The notes under the pieces are model-generated. The model did no database searches. It had not been told where the DNA came from and was given only the letters and a program-made list of their open reading frames with translations. Below are positions 10,736-20,711 of a DNA stretch of 33,079 nt, in pieces. Source of the DNA: Chara braunii. Its lineage: Eukaryota > Streptophyta > Charophyceae > Charales > Characeae. Positions within the stretch are counted from its first letter, which is position 1. Each line of letters starts with the position of its first letter. The position numbers were made by a program, and so were the translations under genes. Where the stretch lies: assembly GCA_003427395.1 (NCBI GenBank), contig BFEA01000109.1, forward strand, positions 1,539,260-1,572,338, in the 5' to 3' direction.

Positions 10736-13700
10736 AAGCCTGATCTGGTGCCACCGTCGGACCACATTCAGAAATGGAAAAAAAAAAAAAAAAAGGAAAT
10801 AAGAAGGATAAAAATTTAATAATAATAATAAAACTTTAAAAAAATATAGGAAAACGGACTAGGGGGAGGAGGCCGTTGGTACTTAGTCCTCGTTCCCCCC
10901 TCTCGGGCCCGCTGCCGGACTCCCCAACAAAACCAAGGGGGATAGTCCCACGGGACCCTCAACCCCTCGGTTCGCTTCAAAGTTCGCTCCTTCGCTGTTC
11001 ACTGCTCGCTGCTGGCCTCGATCCCGGCAGCCGCCTGGTGAAAGTTCAATGATGTAACCTATAGGGCTAAGCCCAAGCCTGGCACTACTGTACGCTAACT
11101 TTGATATGAGGTGTAATTTCAGCTGGACCGGGCCTGCAGCAGCGCACCATAGGCCATCGGTTGGTTTATTGTCTGCGTCCAAGTTCCCGCAATGCTGTGC
11201 TTTCCTGCCTCGGGGGCAAGGCTCCACTTGGCTCCCCACGCGCGTTGCCCCACCACGCTACGGCCTCAACCGAGGACCTCACAGCCCATAGCACTTCGTT
11301 AAACGAACTACGTCTTATTGCCTCTTTGCCGGAAGGGGCCCGTCTGTAACTCCTACTAAGCCTAGACCGCACCACCCTTCCCTAGTCTCTCTGGCAATTC
11401 CAACCTCTGATAGTACGCCGTTTAAACTTAGTGCTCACGCACCTTTAACGGCAGGACCCCAAAAATTTCCCGGCTCCCGACAAGCCGGACAACATTCTCC
11501 TCTAGTCACCGCCTCACCTGGGCAACTTAGTCCTGGTCGCGACTTCGTCCAGGACTCTGGCCTAACGCTTACTTGTTCTACCGTCGTCTCATAGTCTTCC
11601 ATTGATCAACTGTTCGGTCAAGCTAACGCGTGCCCACAAAGTGCGCGCTCACACACTCTCTAATCAACACAAATGGGGCGTGCCCCTAGATATCGCCAGG
11701 CGCGTTCTTCCTGTAAGCTGCAAATATGTGCCCAAATACCCTTGTAAGCGTGTTCGGGCCGACAGTTTTCCGATCCTTATTAAGCGACGTCCCCGTCGCG
11801 TCGGTCAATCAAGACTATAAACACAACCACATTTGCTGACGAGGAAGTAACCATTCCCACTCACCGGCTCGACTCCGTTCGAGGTATTCTTATCAATCTG
11901 CTCCCGTCACGACGTTCCTCTGCCAGGGTTTCAACCTGGGTCTCCCACGTCCTGGCCTCGGAGTTAGGGGATACTTTGTTCCGTACTAAAGCGTACTACC
12001 CGCACCCAGGTATTAGGTTGATAGTCCTCTCCCTTCGTCATAGACATCTGTCGGTTCACCATTGGGTGTCCTGCTTAGTGATCGTCCCGCGTACGGGGTC
12101 ATAACTTAGGACGCGGGTCCTAACCGAGACCTCTCAAAATACGGGGCACCTTTAGTCCCCCAAATGGTAATGCTTACCATCTCAAATAGTCAATCATAAT
12201 GAACGTCCATCCTGAAGTCTAACACAGGTGGCTTCAGGTCTCCATCTTAGTCCACCATGGAACGATCGATCACGCCGAATCCACGGTCCATCGCGTTGTT
12301 ATGTAGCGATGGTGCCCTCGTTGGTTACGCAACGATAAGCAACTCTTCATATCTTGGTACCCCGAAGGGTCCCGACTCTTGACCTAATCGACCCCAATGA
12401 CTTCCCCTCTAACTAAACCTCTCCGGGTGCCGACCCTTCAAGACTTAACCTTTGGTAAGCCTTGGTCTCGCTGCCAGGTTGTGCCGGTCAACGACCCTCG
12501 CTGGGAGTTAGGTCCTACAGTTTCAGCGATGCTAAGTATAGCCTCTTAGCTCGGCCTCACAAAATATGTCCTTTAGACTTACTCCATTGTGGTCAGGCAC
12601 TTTCTTCCAAAACTTCCAGAATAAACAAAGGATCACATACCAACTGTCCACGGGACTACGGTGAGGGATAGTGTCTTTCTCACCCACAATAATAAATTCC
12701 TCAGTAATTTCACAGGGTCGTGCCTCCCTTACTTCGATCAAGAGTAGGCAAGGTCACACGTCATTTAGGGACATCTCTCAAAATATTTTATAAAGTTCCA
12801 TCATAGTTGCCAGAAATTTCTCTCCATTATTCTCACAAAATATTTGACCTTTCCTCGTTAGACTTTACATACACACAAAACTTTATCATCACTATAGCAC
12901 AAAATATTTGGCGTTTCCATCTCTTTTGAGTGCTCCTCACAGATTTCATCCTTTTGAGAAGGTTCAATCGGTCATTGGGCTTTCCTCTCTCTTTTCTGAG
13001 TCACACAGAAGACACAACTTTGGTTGTGGCCTTTCCATTCATCATTATTTCATCTGAGCAAACCACATCATGTCACCTCTCTCTCACAAATCTGAAGGGC
13101 ACTTTCTCCCAGTATACTTTGGGCTCCACTTGTCATTGGGACAGAGATGCGCAAGTATAGTGGAAGAAAGCGCAGATCAGTTCACTTTACAACATTCACT
13201 TCATCATATTATCATCCATATGGGCAAGTCCACAACTAACAGTGAGTGTGACACACCATACACAACAAAAAAACAAGGTTTGTGACTCACATATGCACAC
13301 AGGACATGAGGCCCTGCTATACGCAACGACTCTTGTCCTTTTCAAAAACTCAAAGTATCGTACAAAAAGTTTGAGTATCCCACAAGGAATCACAATTTCC
13401 AAGAAGAATCCAGGTATCCAAGTGTTAAGGTACCAAAAAATCGACAGTCACTCCATACTCAAGAGTGTCACTCGACTCTGGACGGTAAGAGAACCATAAT
13501 TTTACACAAGGGTCTTAACACTTCACACCCCATCTAGTGAAAAAAGAGAAAAATATTCAGAACTATACACAACGTTATCTTATGTACAAAAGAAACCTAT
13601 AACGCGAAAGTAGACATCTCACTACTGGCTCAACTTGCTAATGCTCATGGGTCTGATCCAATCCTCAATGTTTCTCTCTATTTACAGGTAACCATCAGTC

Positions 13701-13740
13701 AAAGAGTTAGAGATGTCTTCCGTATACCAGACTCAGACCT
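10736..13740. other. Unassigned 3-kb block, probably retrotransposon-derived non-coding
   Basis: No frame of note. A poly(A) tract sits at 10778-10794. 10870-12500 is GC-balanced and complex but non-coding in all frames. The word CACAAAATATTTG is repeated at 12834-12846 and 12898-12910, with related copies at about 12558 and 12776. As this block lies 3' of the gag on the minus strand, it may be the remainder of that retrotransposon, but no LTR pair, primer site or pol motif was recognised. Confidence 0.3.
11923..11980 (-). repeat. Isolated tRNA T-arm-like sequence, possible SINE remnant
   Basis: CCAGG-TTGAAAC-CCTGG (11939-11923) is a perfect 5-bp stem with a 7-nt loop, one base from the canonical TTCGAAC, preceded by GTGGGAGACC as in many tRNA-derived SINEs. 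An A box is not clear, so this is a weak call. Confidence 0.3.
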
Positions 13741-13762
13741 TTCTGGACCTTATTAGAAAATC

Positions 13763-14770
13763 CTACTCCTGATCACTCATGCTCTCTTGCAGCTGCCTAT
13801 ACAATTGTGCCCTCACCCCATCACGAGTCTTGGGAACTAGGACTCTATTTCTATCTCTCCATACTCCAGATGACTCTCTGGTAACCAACCCATCTGCCTC
13901 GTCCTGGAGGCTCTTGTGGCAGTCGTCAGATCGATGGTTGCCCCTCTTGCAGTAAAAGCATTTGCCAATCTTCTTCTGGGACGTTTTGTCTCCTTCCTGC
14001 GAAGGTATTGATGACGGGACTGGTGAGATCTTGCTCGTGACCTCCTGTAGTGGGACCTCTGGGGAAGTGGGGCAGGCTGCTTTCTCGTCTGTTGGTGTCA
14101 CCTACTCGCCGACATGTCCCTCTGACCCTGAACCAGTGGCCCAAGATCCCAATGCGTCTTGTAGACCTACAACCAGAGGCATATCTTGAGGTATAGCCGA
14201 CTCCTAACCCCCTCTCAAGTCCCTCCTTGACTCAGCCTCACCCATGGTCTGACCCACACTCTCTTGACCTTCCTGTGGCCTCACGGCCTCTCCTTGAGTC
14301 GTAGGTGGATCCACTTCAACTCCCATGGCCTTTGCTGGTGGCCTCTCTTCTGGCAGCGCCGGCCCCTCTCCAAGTGTTAAGTTAGCCGGCATCCTCCACT
14401 CAAATCCTCCTAACTCTGATCTTCTCACAGCTAGTTCTCCTCGCGGCCCCAACATCTCTTTATCTATCAGGGGAATCTCCTCGCCCTCCTGCTGGTCCGC
14501 CTTTTCTTCTTCCCTCTGGCATCTGAAGGCTTCTTCTGCAGGTTGTTCCCAGATCTCAAACCCTTGGACCTCTGTCCAATCCACCACTGCAGTTGGAGCC
14601 TGTCCCGTCCACTTGGCTTCGAGGTCTTGTATCCTCTTCTCCCACTCGACCTCCTTTGCTTGGAAGGAGACCTGCTGAGCCTGCAAGCAGGCCCTCAGGA
14701 CGTCATTGACCTTATTAAGGGTTTGGTTGACCTACCTGACGGCCTCGTTCTCCGCCCACACCTTCTCCAT
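13763..14770 (-). pseudogene. gag: LTR-retrotransposon gag (C-terminal half) with zinc knuckle
   Basis: A single frame runs from an ATG at 14770-14768 down to 13765-13763, interrupted only by TAG codons at 14734-14732, 14206-14204 and 14104-14102; the final stop is also TAG. The N-terminal part is a Gln/Glu-rich coiled coil (QVSFQAKEVEWEKRIQDLEA). A zinc knuckle CFYCKRGNHRSDDC (CX2CX4HX4C, near 13960-13919) follows, then a short tail DGVRAQLYRQLQE. Zinc knuckles in gag bind the element's RNA. No protease, reverse transcriptase or integrase is seen downstream, so this is a gag-only relic or part of a non-autonomous element. The capsid region is not recognisable. Ty3/gypsy origin is likely but inferred. 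Confidence 0.8.
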
Positions 14771-15486
14771 ATAACTTCAAAATTCACATTGACCACTTAC
14801 ATTCCCAGGAATCTTGAGCCACCAGTACTTTTGAGTTTTTACCCTTCCCTCGCCAAGCCTGGAAATACCGTGTGTGACTGGCACCGCCAGCCATTTTGCT
14901 CCAGTAGGCCAACCCTTGAAACTTGCGGCGTGAGCACAGCCGCGCCGCAGAAAAAAATGGCTGGAAATGTACTAGTGGTTGAAGACGGCATTGTCGCCGC
15001 TACATACACAAAGAGGGAGATCGGGGGGGGGGGGGGGGAAGGATCTGGCCGGCTGGTGGGATACATTATCAGAGATTTGTCCAGCCTTTCTCCTGCTGGA
15101 TGGATGGATGAATGGATGAATGGATGTTCGGGGGGCAAACCCCAGTTACACAAATGCTAGAGTTCTGACCATAGATTGTGAAGATCAACGGCCAGAAATA
15201 AAGGATTTGGCCCAAGTTCTAGACTCGGCCCCGTGTGTCTACTCAGTCCGTCTGTGCACACACCCAAAATAACGGACAGACTCCTCTTCTGTTTTTCCCA
15301 ATTTCCCGAAGCAGCAGCAGCAGTAGCAGTGGTAGGGTGCTCCACACTTCGGGGCTGGGATCCTGCACGAGGGACAAATTACATTTACATTATTATGTAC
15401 AGATTGCTACTCCCATGGTACTCGCAGACGCACATCCCAACCCAAGGCTATGAGATCTGATTCATTCAACATCTAAAAAGAAATTG
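14771..15486. repeat. No gene; poly(G) and (TGGA)n microsatellites
   Basis: A 16-base poly(G) lies at 15023-15038 and an imperfect (TGGA)n at about 15097-15126. The rest may be the 5' untranslated part of the gag element. No gene supported. Confidence 0.6.

Positions 15487-15538
<52 letters not shown>
15487..15538 (+). repeat. Poly(A) tract, 52 bases
   Basis: Uninterrupted A run. It could be the tail of a plus-strand retroposon or, on the minus strand, a long T run. No duplication flanks were seen. Confidence 0.9.
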
Positions 15539-15540
<2 letters not shown>

Positions 15541-15885
15541 CAGCAGGTCTGTGTCTGGGAGAGGCTGGGGGAAGGCCCTCGCCTATTGTGCTACCGTGAC
15601 ACGGCCAGAACAAGGGCCTGTGAAAAACATCGTACTAGTTGGGCTCCACCATCAGACTGCAGTCGGGCGGCAGATGGAAGGAACCCATCACACAACACAA
15701 GACCAGGATGTTGCTGGGAATTAAACCGAGAGCAGACGTGCGAATCTCCCAAGGCCTTGAAGCCAGGAGCAAGAAAAACAATAGGTTCGGTGAACTACCA
15801 CCTTCTCCCGAACATAACACTCGGTCATTATGAACTGTATCGGCACACCTTTCAGTCTAGATACAGTGGTAACGACCAGGCATTC

Positions 15886-15916
<31 letters not shown>

Positions 15917-16302
15917 TAAACAGACCCTTATGGTCCTGGCTCCATTTCCATTCTGGGGAGCTTCAGTCCGGTTCCTATTCCACCGGCAAGTCAGAATAAC
16001 AGGATTCATCATAAGTACTCACCCACGCTTCCTTCCGTCTGGCCGAAGGACCCCTGACCAGCATTGATTGCTCCAACATCGTGGAGGATTGACTATCAGC
16101 TTGCCCTGCTTCATCCTTTCCTCTCAGGTCTACTGCGAAAACCTGTCGTATATTAAAACATGATTAGCGAGAAAGGTCCTAGAAGCTGCCAAAGCTGCCA
16201 ATTTTGGCTACACTGTAAATCCCTCATGTGAGCCACATGAAAACTCTGCTATTCTGAACCCTGTTTGCCTTAATTCTGTCCGAACCTTAAACCCTAAACC
16301 CC
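15539..16302. other. Unassigned, bounded by homopolymers; weak tRNA-like segment
   Basis: A 347-bp segment lies between poly(A) 15487-15538 and a 28-base poly(T) at 15886-15913. Within it, minus-strand 15770-15713 has an A-box-like TGGCTTCAAGG and a T-arm-like CTCGG-TTTAATT-CCCAG with four of five pairs, so a tRNA-derived retroposon is possible. 15914-16302 shows nothing I can name, apart from a short TTAAACCCTAAACCCC at its end. Confidence 0.3.
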
Positions 16303-16461
16303 TTTTTTTTTTTTTTTTTTTTTAATGTGGTTCGATGGACCACGGAACAGATATTAAACCATCAGTACCTCGCCCTGCTTGATAAATTCGATGCGGCCGT
16401 TAACGCGCCGCGTCGGGTGGGGTACCCACCGGGGTGCGACCGGTAGCCCACAAAAAACGGA

Positions 16462-16503
<42 letters not shown>

Positions 16504-16531
16504 AAACAAACAAACAAACAAACAAACAAAC
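16303..16531 (+). repeat. Poly(T), 139-bp body, poly(A) and (CAAA)n: possible plus-strand retroposon
   Basis: A 21-base poly(T) (16303-16323) precedes a GC-rich 139-bp body, which ends in about 40 A (16463-16502) and then (CAAA)n to 16531. Body plus A tail looks like a short retroposon on the plus strand. No Pol III boxes or target duplication were found. Confidence 0.45.
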
Positions 16532-16568
16532 AGACGACGAAAAAAACAGACGGGCGCGGCATCAACGG

Positions 16569-16570
<2 letters not shown>

Positions 16571-16615
<45 letters not shown>

Positions 16616-16860
16616 GTTGAAATGAGATTGAATCTTCCGCGTTATCGCGGAAGATTCATTCCCATTTCAATGGACACAGAGAGAGAGAGAGAGTGAGAGA
16701 GAGAGAACGAGGCGTCAGCCAGTGTCTGATGCCGAGGTGCACAGAGAGAGAGAACGAGGCGTCAGCCAGTGTCTGATGCCGGCATCAGACACTGGCTGAC
16801 GCCTCGTTCTCTCTTTCTCTCTCTCTCATGAATCTTCCTCTTTATCGAGGAAGATTCATT
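16571..16860. repeat. Nested hairpin array with a 68-bp perfect palindrome
   Basis: In order: (GA)n 16571-16614; hairpin 1 with 25-nt arms (16617-16641 / 16646-16670, two mismatches, loop TTAT); more GA repeats; a unit AACGAGGCGTCAGCC...GATGCC at about 16706; the same unit again 47 bp later; an immediate inverted copy, giving 34-bp arms with no spacer (16747-16780 / 16781-16814); (CT)n; and hairpin 2 (16830-16840 / 16847-16857). Hairpins 1 and 2 share GAATCTTCC...GGAAGATTC and differ by a compensated G-C to T-A pair. The whole block is roughly a large inverted repeat. No open frame. It may be a fold-back transposon or a product of hairpin-primed replication. Confidence 0.9.
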
Positions 16861-16884
16861 CTCGATGGAAACGTCTGATTTCGG

Positions 16885-17103
16885 TTTTTTTTTTTTTTTT
16901 TTTTCAGATTGTTGTCCTCGTTTTTTTTGTTTTTCTCTTTTTTCTCTTTTTTCCTGTTGTGTACTACCGGTTGTCCGAGGCTCGGCAATAAAGTCGAGGC
17001 TCGGGAATGACCGGCCTACCGGTAGCCTGAGCCACTACTGGTGGTTTAAACTGATCAGAACAGATACTACACTTGATCTTAGCCAAAAGGCCGAGAAATG
17101 TAT
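16885..17103 (-). mobile_element. U2 snRNA-headed retroposon with A-rich tail
   Basis: On the minus strand, 59 nt of U2 spliceosomal RNA (17103-17045) are joined to an unrelated body of about 90 nt (17044-16953), then an A-rich tail: AAAAAA blocks at 16952-16921 and 20 A at 16904-16885. U2 head, foreign body and A tail fit a SINE-like element made by a LINE. The body carries TGGCTCAGGCTACC, which shares the 8-mer TGGCTCAG with the A box of the tRNA/U6 composite at 10708-10718, and a TCGA core further on, so it may be tRNA-derived. The body also has the palindrome CTACCGGTAG. No Sm site is present, so this is not a working U2 gene. Target duplications were not found. Confidence 0.75.
17045..17103 (-). 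ncRNA. U2 snRNA 5' segment (truncated)
   Basis: Minus strand starts ATACATTTCTCGGCC, then TTTTGGCTAAGATCAAGTG, then TAGTATCTGTTCTGATCAG. It holds the GTAGTA branch-point recognition sequence and the U6-pairing 5' region, with only a couple of differences from plant U2. Similarity stops after CAGTTTAA, within stem-loop II. All later U2 elements, including the Sm site and stem-loops III and IV, are absent. Confidence 0.9.
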
Positions 17104-17385
17104 TCTCAACTATGGGTTTTTTTTTTTTTTTTTTTTTTTTTCCTCCTCCTTATCTCCTCCCGTCTTTTTTTTTTTTTTTTTAACCTTGAAATTGCCCCAA
17201 CCCCTTAGGCAAGTTCTTAGCTGCTTCCCCCTATGCTACCCCGTACCCCTTATATTACGTATTCGGTCTCCTACGCTCTATCTACCATAAATTACTCCAT
17301 CCTTTGACATTTCTCCTCCCCCTTTCTTTCTAGTTGTTTGTCTCGCTTATACCCTAAAACTCTCCCTGTTCACATCCAACTATGA

Positions 17386-17425
17386 CCCTTAACCCCTAAA
17401 CCCTCAACCCTAAAACCCTTCCTAT
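17386..17425 (+). repeat. Degenerate telomere-like CCCTAAA repeats in LINE 3' region
   Basis: CTTAACCCCTAAACCC followed by TCAACCCTAAAACCC is a short, imperfect run of the plant telomere unit CCCTAAA. It lies just 3' of the LINE stop codon on the minus strand (read as TTTAGGG). Confidence 0.55.
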
Positions 17426-17446
17426 TCCCTTCACCTCTTATCTTCT

Positions 17447-19407
17447 TTAACCCCCTCTCCATTTAAACAACAGTTGTGGGCCTTGGATGACTACTACTGC
17501 TCCCTGTCCTAGTATGTTCTGTTTGAACCTCCTCATAATCTCTACCGTTTGCTCTGGTTGTTGTCTTACCCGATTCCTCACCCCTTTCCACTGGGCCTTG
17601 AGATGTGTTTCGATGAGTGTGAGGAAATTCTCCCTAGCCTCTTGCCTATGCATTGTTGTTCCCTCCATTGTGGCATGACATCAACGCTTCCAAATTATCC
17701 AAAGCCCATATTGGCGTAACAACTAGAACATATGTTTCTGAAAGGGTTGCCACTGTTTGGGAACAAGTAGGCCCAGCAGTAATGTGATCTTTGAGTCTGG
17801 GAATGCAATCCCTGCTACTTGGTCCCAGATCCCTTTGGCTTCATCCCACATCGCCAATACTTCCGCGCACTCCAGTAAGCAATGCAGCATTGTTTTTGGT
17901 ATTCCTTCTTGGCATACCCTACAAATCTCACTCTTCACGCTTCTCTGTTTGTGGGTTCTTCTTTCATTGAGCCAGACATTCACAGGGAGTGCCACATGGG
18001 CTATTAGCCACTACATACTCCTGACTGGACGCAGCCGTATTGTCGATATGCTTGTCCATGGAATTTTTGACAGTTGACCTCTGGGGACCCCCACTCTCTT
18101 CTCCCATCGCTTGAGCAGAGTCGGCGTCATGGAGTAAGAACGATTCCTCAATCTGTACCCTATTCTCGTGGTATAATGTAGAATATTTGTTCTCCTTTGA
18201 CACCCGTGTTTGGCCACTTCTGATGTTTCTTGACCATTCCGCAGGGTCTATTTCTAGTTCCTCGATTGGCACTATCGAGTTGTATATCGTGAAAACCTCT
18301 GTCTCTATCACCCTCACCTTCCGCAAATACTGTTTAAGGATGTATAATGGTGCTTTGGTCGTCGTATCCAGTTGGGATGTGGTGTTGGAAGGATGAAGTA
18401 TGTCGTACTTATCCGCTATTAGGCAGTCGGGCGTGGAGGTTTCCATGCCCCATACTTCGAAGACCTCTTTAGGTTCCTTGTCATCTTCACATGTGGCCCA
18501 GTCCCCCATACCCCATTGTTTTCCGGATAGCAGCAACTGCTTCCATGCTTGTGGTATGGCTCCCTTAACCAATCCCAGATTTTTCGATAATTTGTGACAT
18601 CCTTTCAGTTGTCTCCTTAGTTCTGCAGCCGTTTTCCACCTCCTTTTCCCTTCTTCCCAAAAGATGTTTGATCTGCCATACCCCATGCTCCAACCATCTT
18701 CCCCACCTCGTGTCTGTCACCGAAAGTGTCAGCGGTTTTCCTTGTCCATCCTTAATGCTTGCATTGCAGAATAATGGTTGTCTGAGCACCTCTTCCCTTG
18801 TTATAGGTTCTTTGACTCTTGCGGGGAAGACCTCCTTCCATAGCTTTATGAACTGCACCCAATAAGAAGGACTCTGAGCTTCTTCCTCTTGCATTGTATT
18901 ATTCCCATCCCTGGTGCCTACCTTTGCCCAATTTCCACACATGATCCAGAACTGACCCGACATATTACTTGGCGTTTTGTATCTTGCTAATTGTCTTATC
19001 CTTTCCAACACCAATGATGTCACCTATGATGTCCACGATAGCCTTGGTTGCGAAATTAACTTTGCGACCCATTTGGTTTGAAGCGCTTTCAGTTGGATGT
19101 CCGGATCCAGTACGCCGAGGCCACCCTGCTGCTTGGGTCTGGTGACATGTTTCCATGCGACCTTAGATATGAAGTGGTTAGTGTTCCATTTGGTTGTCCA
19201 TAGAAATGTCGCCGCTCTTCTTCTTAATAGGACTGTCGTCGTTTTTGGTCGAGACCAAATTGACCCAGCATACCACAACATGGAGAAAATAGATGCATTA
19301 AGTATCAGTGCCCTTCCGTATATTGATGTATACACTGCTGACCATGCTCCTAGTTTTGCCAAAATCTTTTACATTAGATCCGCTGTCATGGAATAATATG
19401 TTTCACC
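17447..19407 (-). pseudogene. LINE ORF2, thumb and C-terminal zinc finger region
   Basis: 19362-19024 has the post-palm segment (WSAVYTSIYGRALILNASIF, then KQQGGLGVLDPDIQLKAL). 19023-18565 and 18686-17964 continue the conserved connector. 17995-17723 carries CRVCQEGIPKTMLHCLLEC (CX2CX9HX4C, residues 25-43), the zinc finger at the C-terminus of plant LINE ORF2, needed for target-primed synthesis. 17668-17447, in the same frame after two stops, gives the last part (MEGTTMHRQEARENFLTLIE) and the probable natural end. A frame change lies near 18000. Confidence 0.85.
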
Positions 19408-20690
19408 TTATGTTATTTTAATACCTAGATATCTGAGCGGAACCCAAGCTGTCTTCCACTGCAGACCCTCCGGGTTGTTTAGTGGGAGTGTATCTTCTTG
19501 TCCTTGTTCTGCCAGCCACCACCCCATTGTTTTTTGCCAATTGACCTTCATTTCTGACGCGAGCTGGAAAGTTTCCATTACTCTTGTTAACGCCTTAAAA
19601 GAGGAGTTTGATGCTCTAATAAGCACTGTCAAGTCGTCCGCGAAAAGAATTGTAGTAGGAAAATGTATCATGTGTCCTTGCTGATTCGGCGGCGCTATCA
19701 GTCTCGGGATTGATGGATCCTTACGTAGGAAGGAGGCTACTGCCTCTATTATGAAAAGGAAAATGGGAGCAGTCAGGGGATCCCCCTGTCTAACCGACCT
19801 CGACATCGCATAGGTCAGAAAGAGATGCGCATTAACCTGCACCTGCCCCTGTGAATGGTTATAGAGGACCCTTACCCACTTCCTAAAGTTCGGGCCCACC
19901 CCATCTTTTTCATGCATTGCTGCAGGAATGACCAGCTGACCTGATCATACGCCTTTTCGAAATCAAAAAACAATATTGCTGCATTAATTATCCTATCCCT
20001 TATGTACCGGACTGTTTCCGTTAGATTCATAACATTATCCAAAATAAACCTTCCCGGAATAAAACCCGTTTGATCTATATGGAAACAGTTAGCTGTAATA
20101 ACCGATAAACGGTTGGTTAGTGTCTTGGCTACTGTCTTGTGCGTGGGGGTTAACAGGGTTATTGGCCTGTAGTTGCGTATGTCAGACGGACTTCCTTTCT
20201 TATAAAGAAGCGTAATTATTCTTGTTGCTGACTCCCACCCTATTCCTTCCTCATGCTACGCTTGCTCCAGAAAGACCAAGTATTCCTCTCCCAGAATCGA
20301 CCAAAACTCTATCCAAAACTCTTTGGTGAGACCATCTTTCCTTGGGGTTTTGTTTGGGGTCATGGACCGTAACGCTTCCCATAACTCCTCTTGTGTCAGA
20401 GGAGCGTCCAATCTTGCAGCTTGAGGCAGCGATATCGTAGTCTGCAGATGATTTAGGAATTTGGACCGTGCGTCTACCACCTTTTCCCTTGGGTACTCCT
20501 CCTCTCTCAACCTACATAAATTGTTGTAAAAATCAAAGGTTATCTTCAACATTCCTTCGTTGTCTGAGGTTACCCCTCTTGGACCGTCGAGTTGGGCTAT
20601 GAGATTGTTCCTTCCTTTGGATTTTATTTTTTGAAAAAAGAACTTCGTAATTCGTTCCCCCTCCTCCCATTCCCTGACTCTTGCCCTCAT
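19408..20690 (-). pseudogene. LINE ORF2, reverse transcriptase domain
   Basis: Motifs appear in order. NKTPRKDGLTKEFWIEFW (family P-G-x-D-G, here PRKDG) is followed by TAG at 20258-20256. An open stretch 20255-19918, in the next frame, carries ITLLYKKGSPSDIRNYRPIT, QTGFIPGRFILDNVM and FFDFEKAYDQVSW with the first catalytic Asp (near 19963). 19917-19408 then holds SVRQGDPLTAPIF, FADD (residues 92-95, near 19644-19633) with the second Asp pair, KVNWQKTMGWW and PLRYLGIKI. The catalytic residues are retained, but the gene is split over three frames. Between 20714 and 20694 two adjacent TGA and a TAA occur. Confidence 0.92.
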
Positions 20691-20711
20691 TTACAGACCC
20701 CTTGATCTTCA

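Noticed and set aside
10870-12500. Possible ribosomal RNA, because of structured-looking GC-balanced sequence
   Set aside because: None of the invariant 18S, 28S or 5S rRNA words I know was found on either strand.
15484-15999. 171-codon frame starting with poly-Lys
   Set aside because: The start is a translated poly(A) tract and the frame includes a poly(T) translated as Phe.
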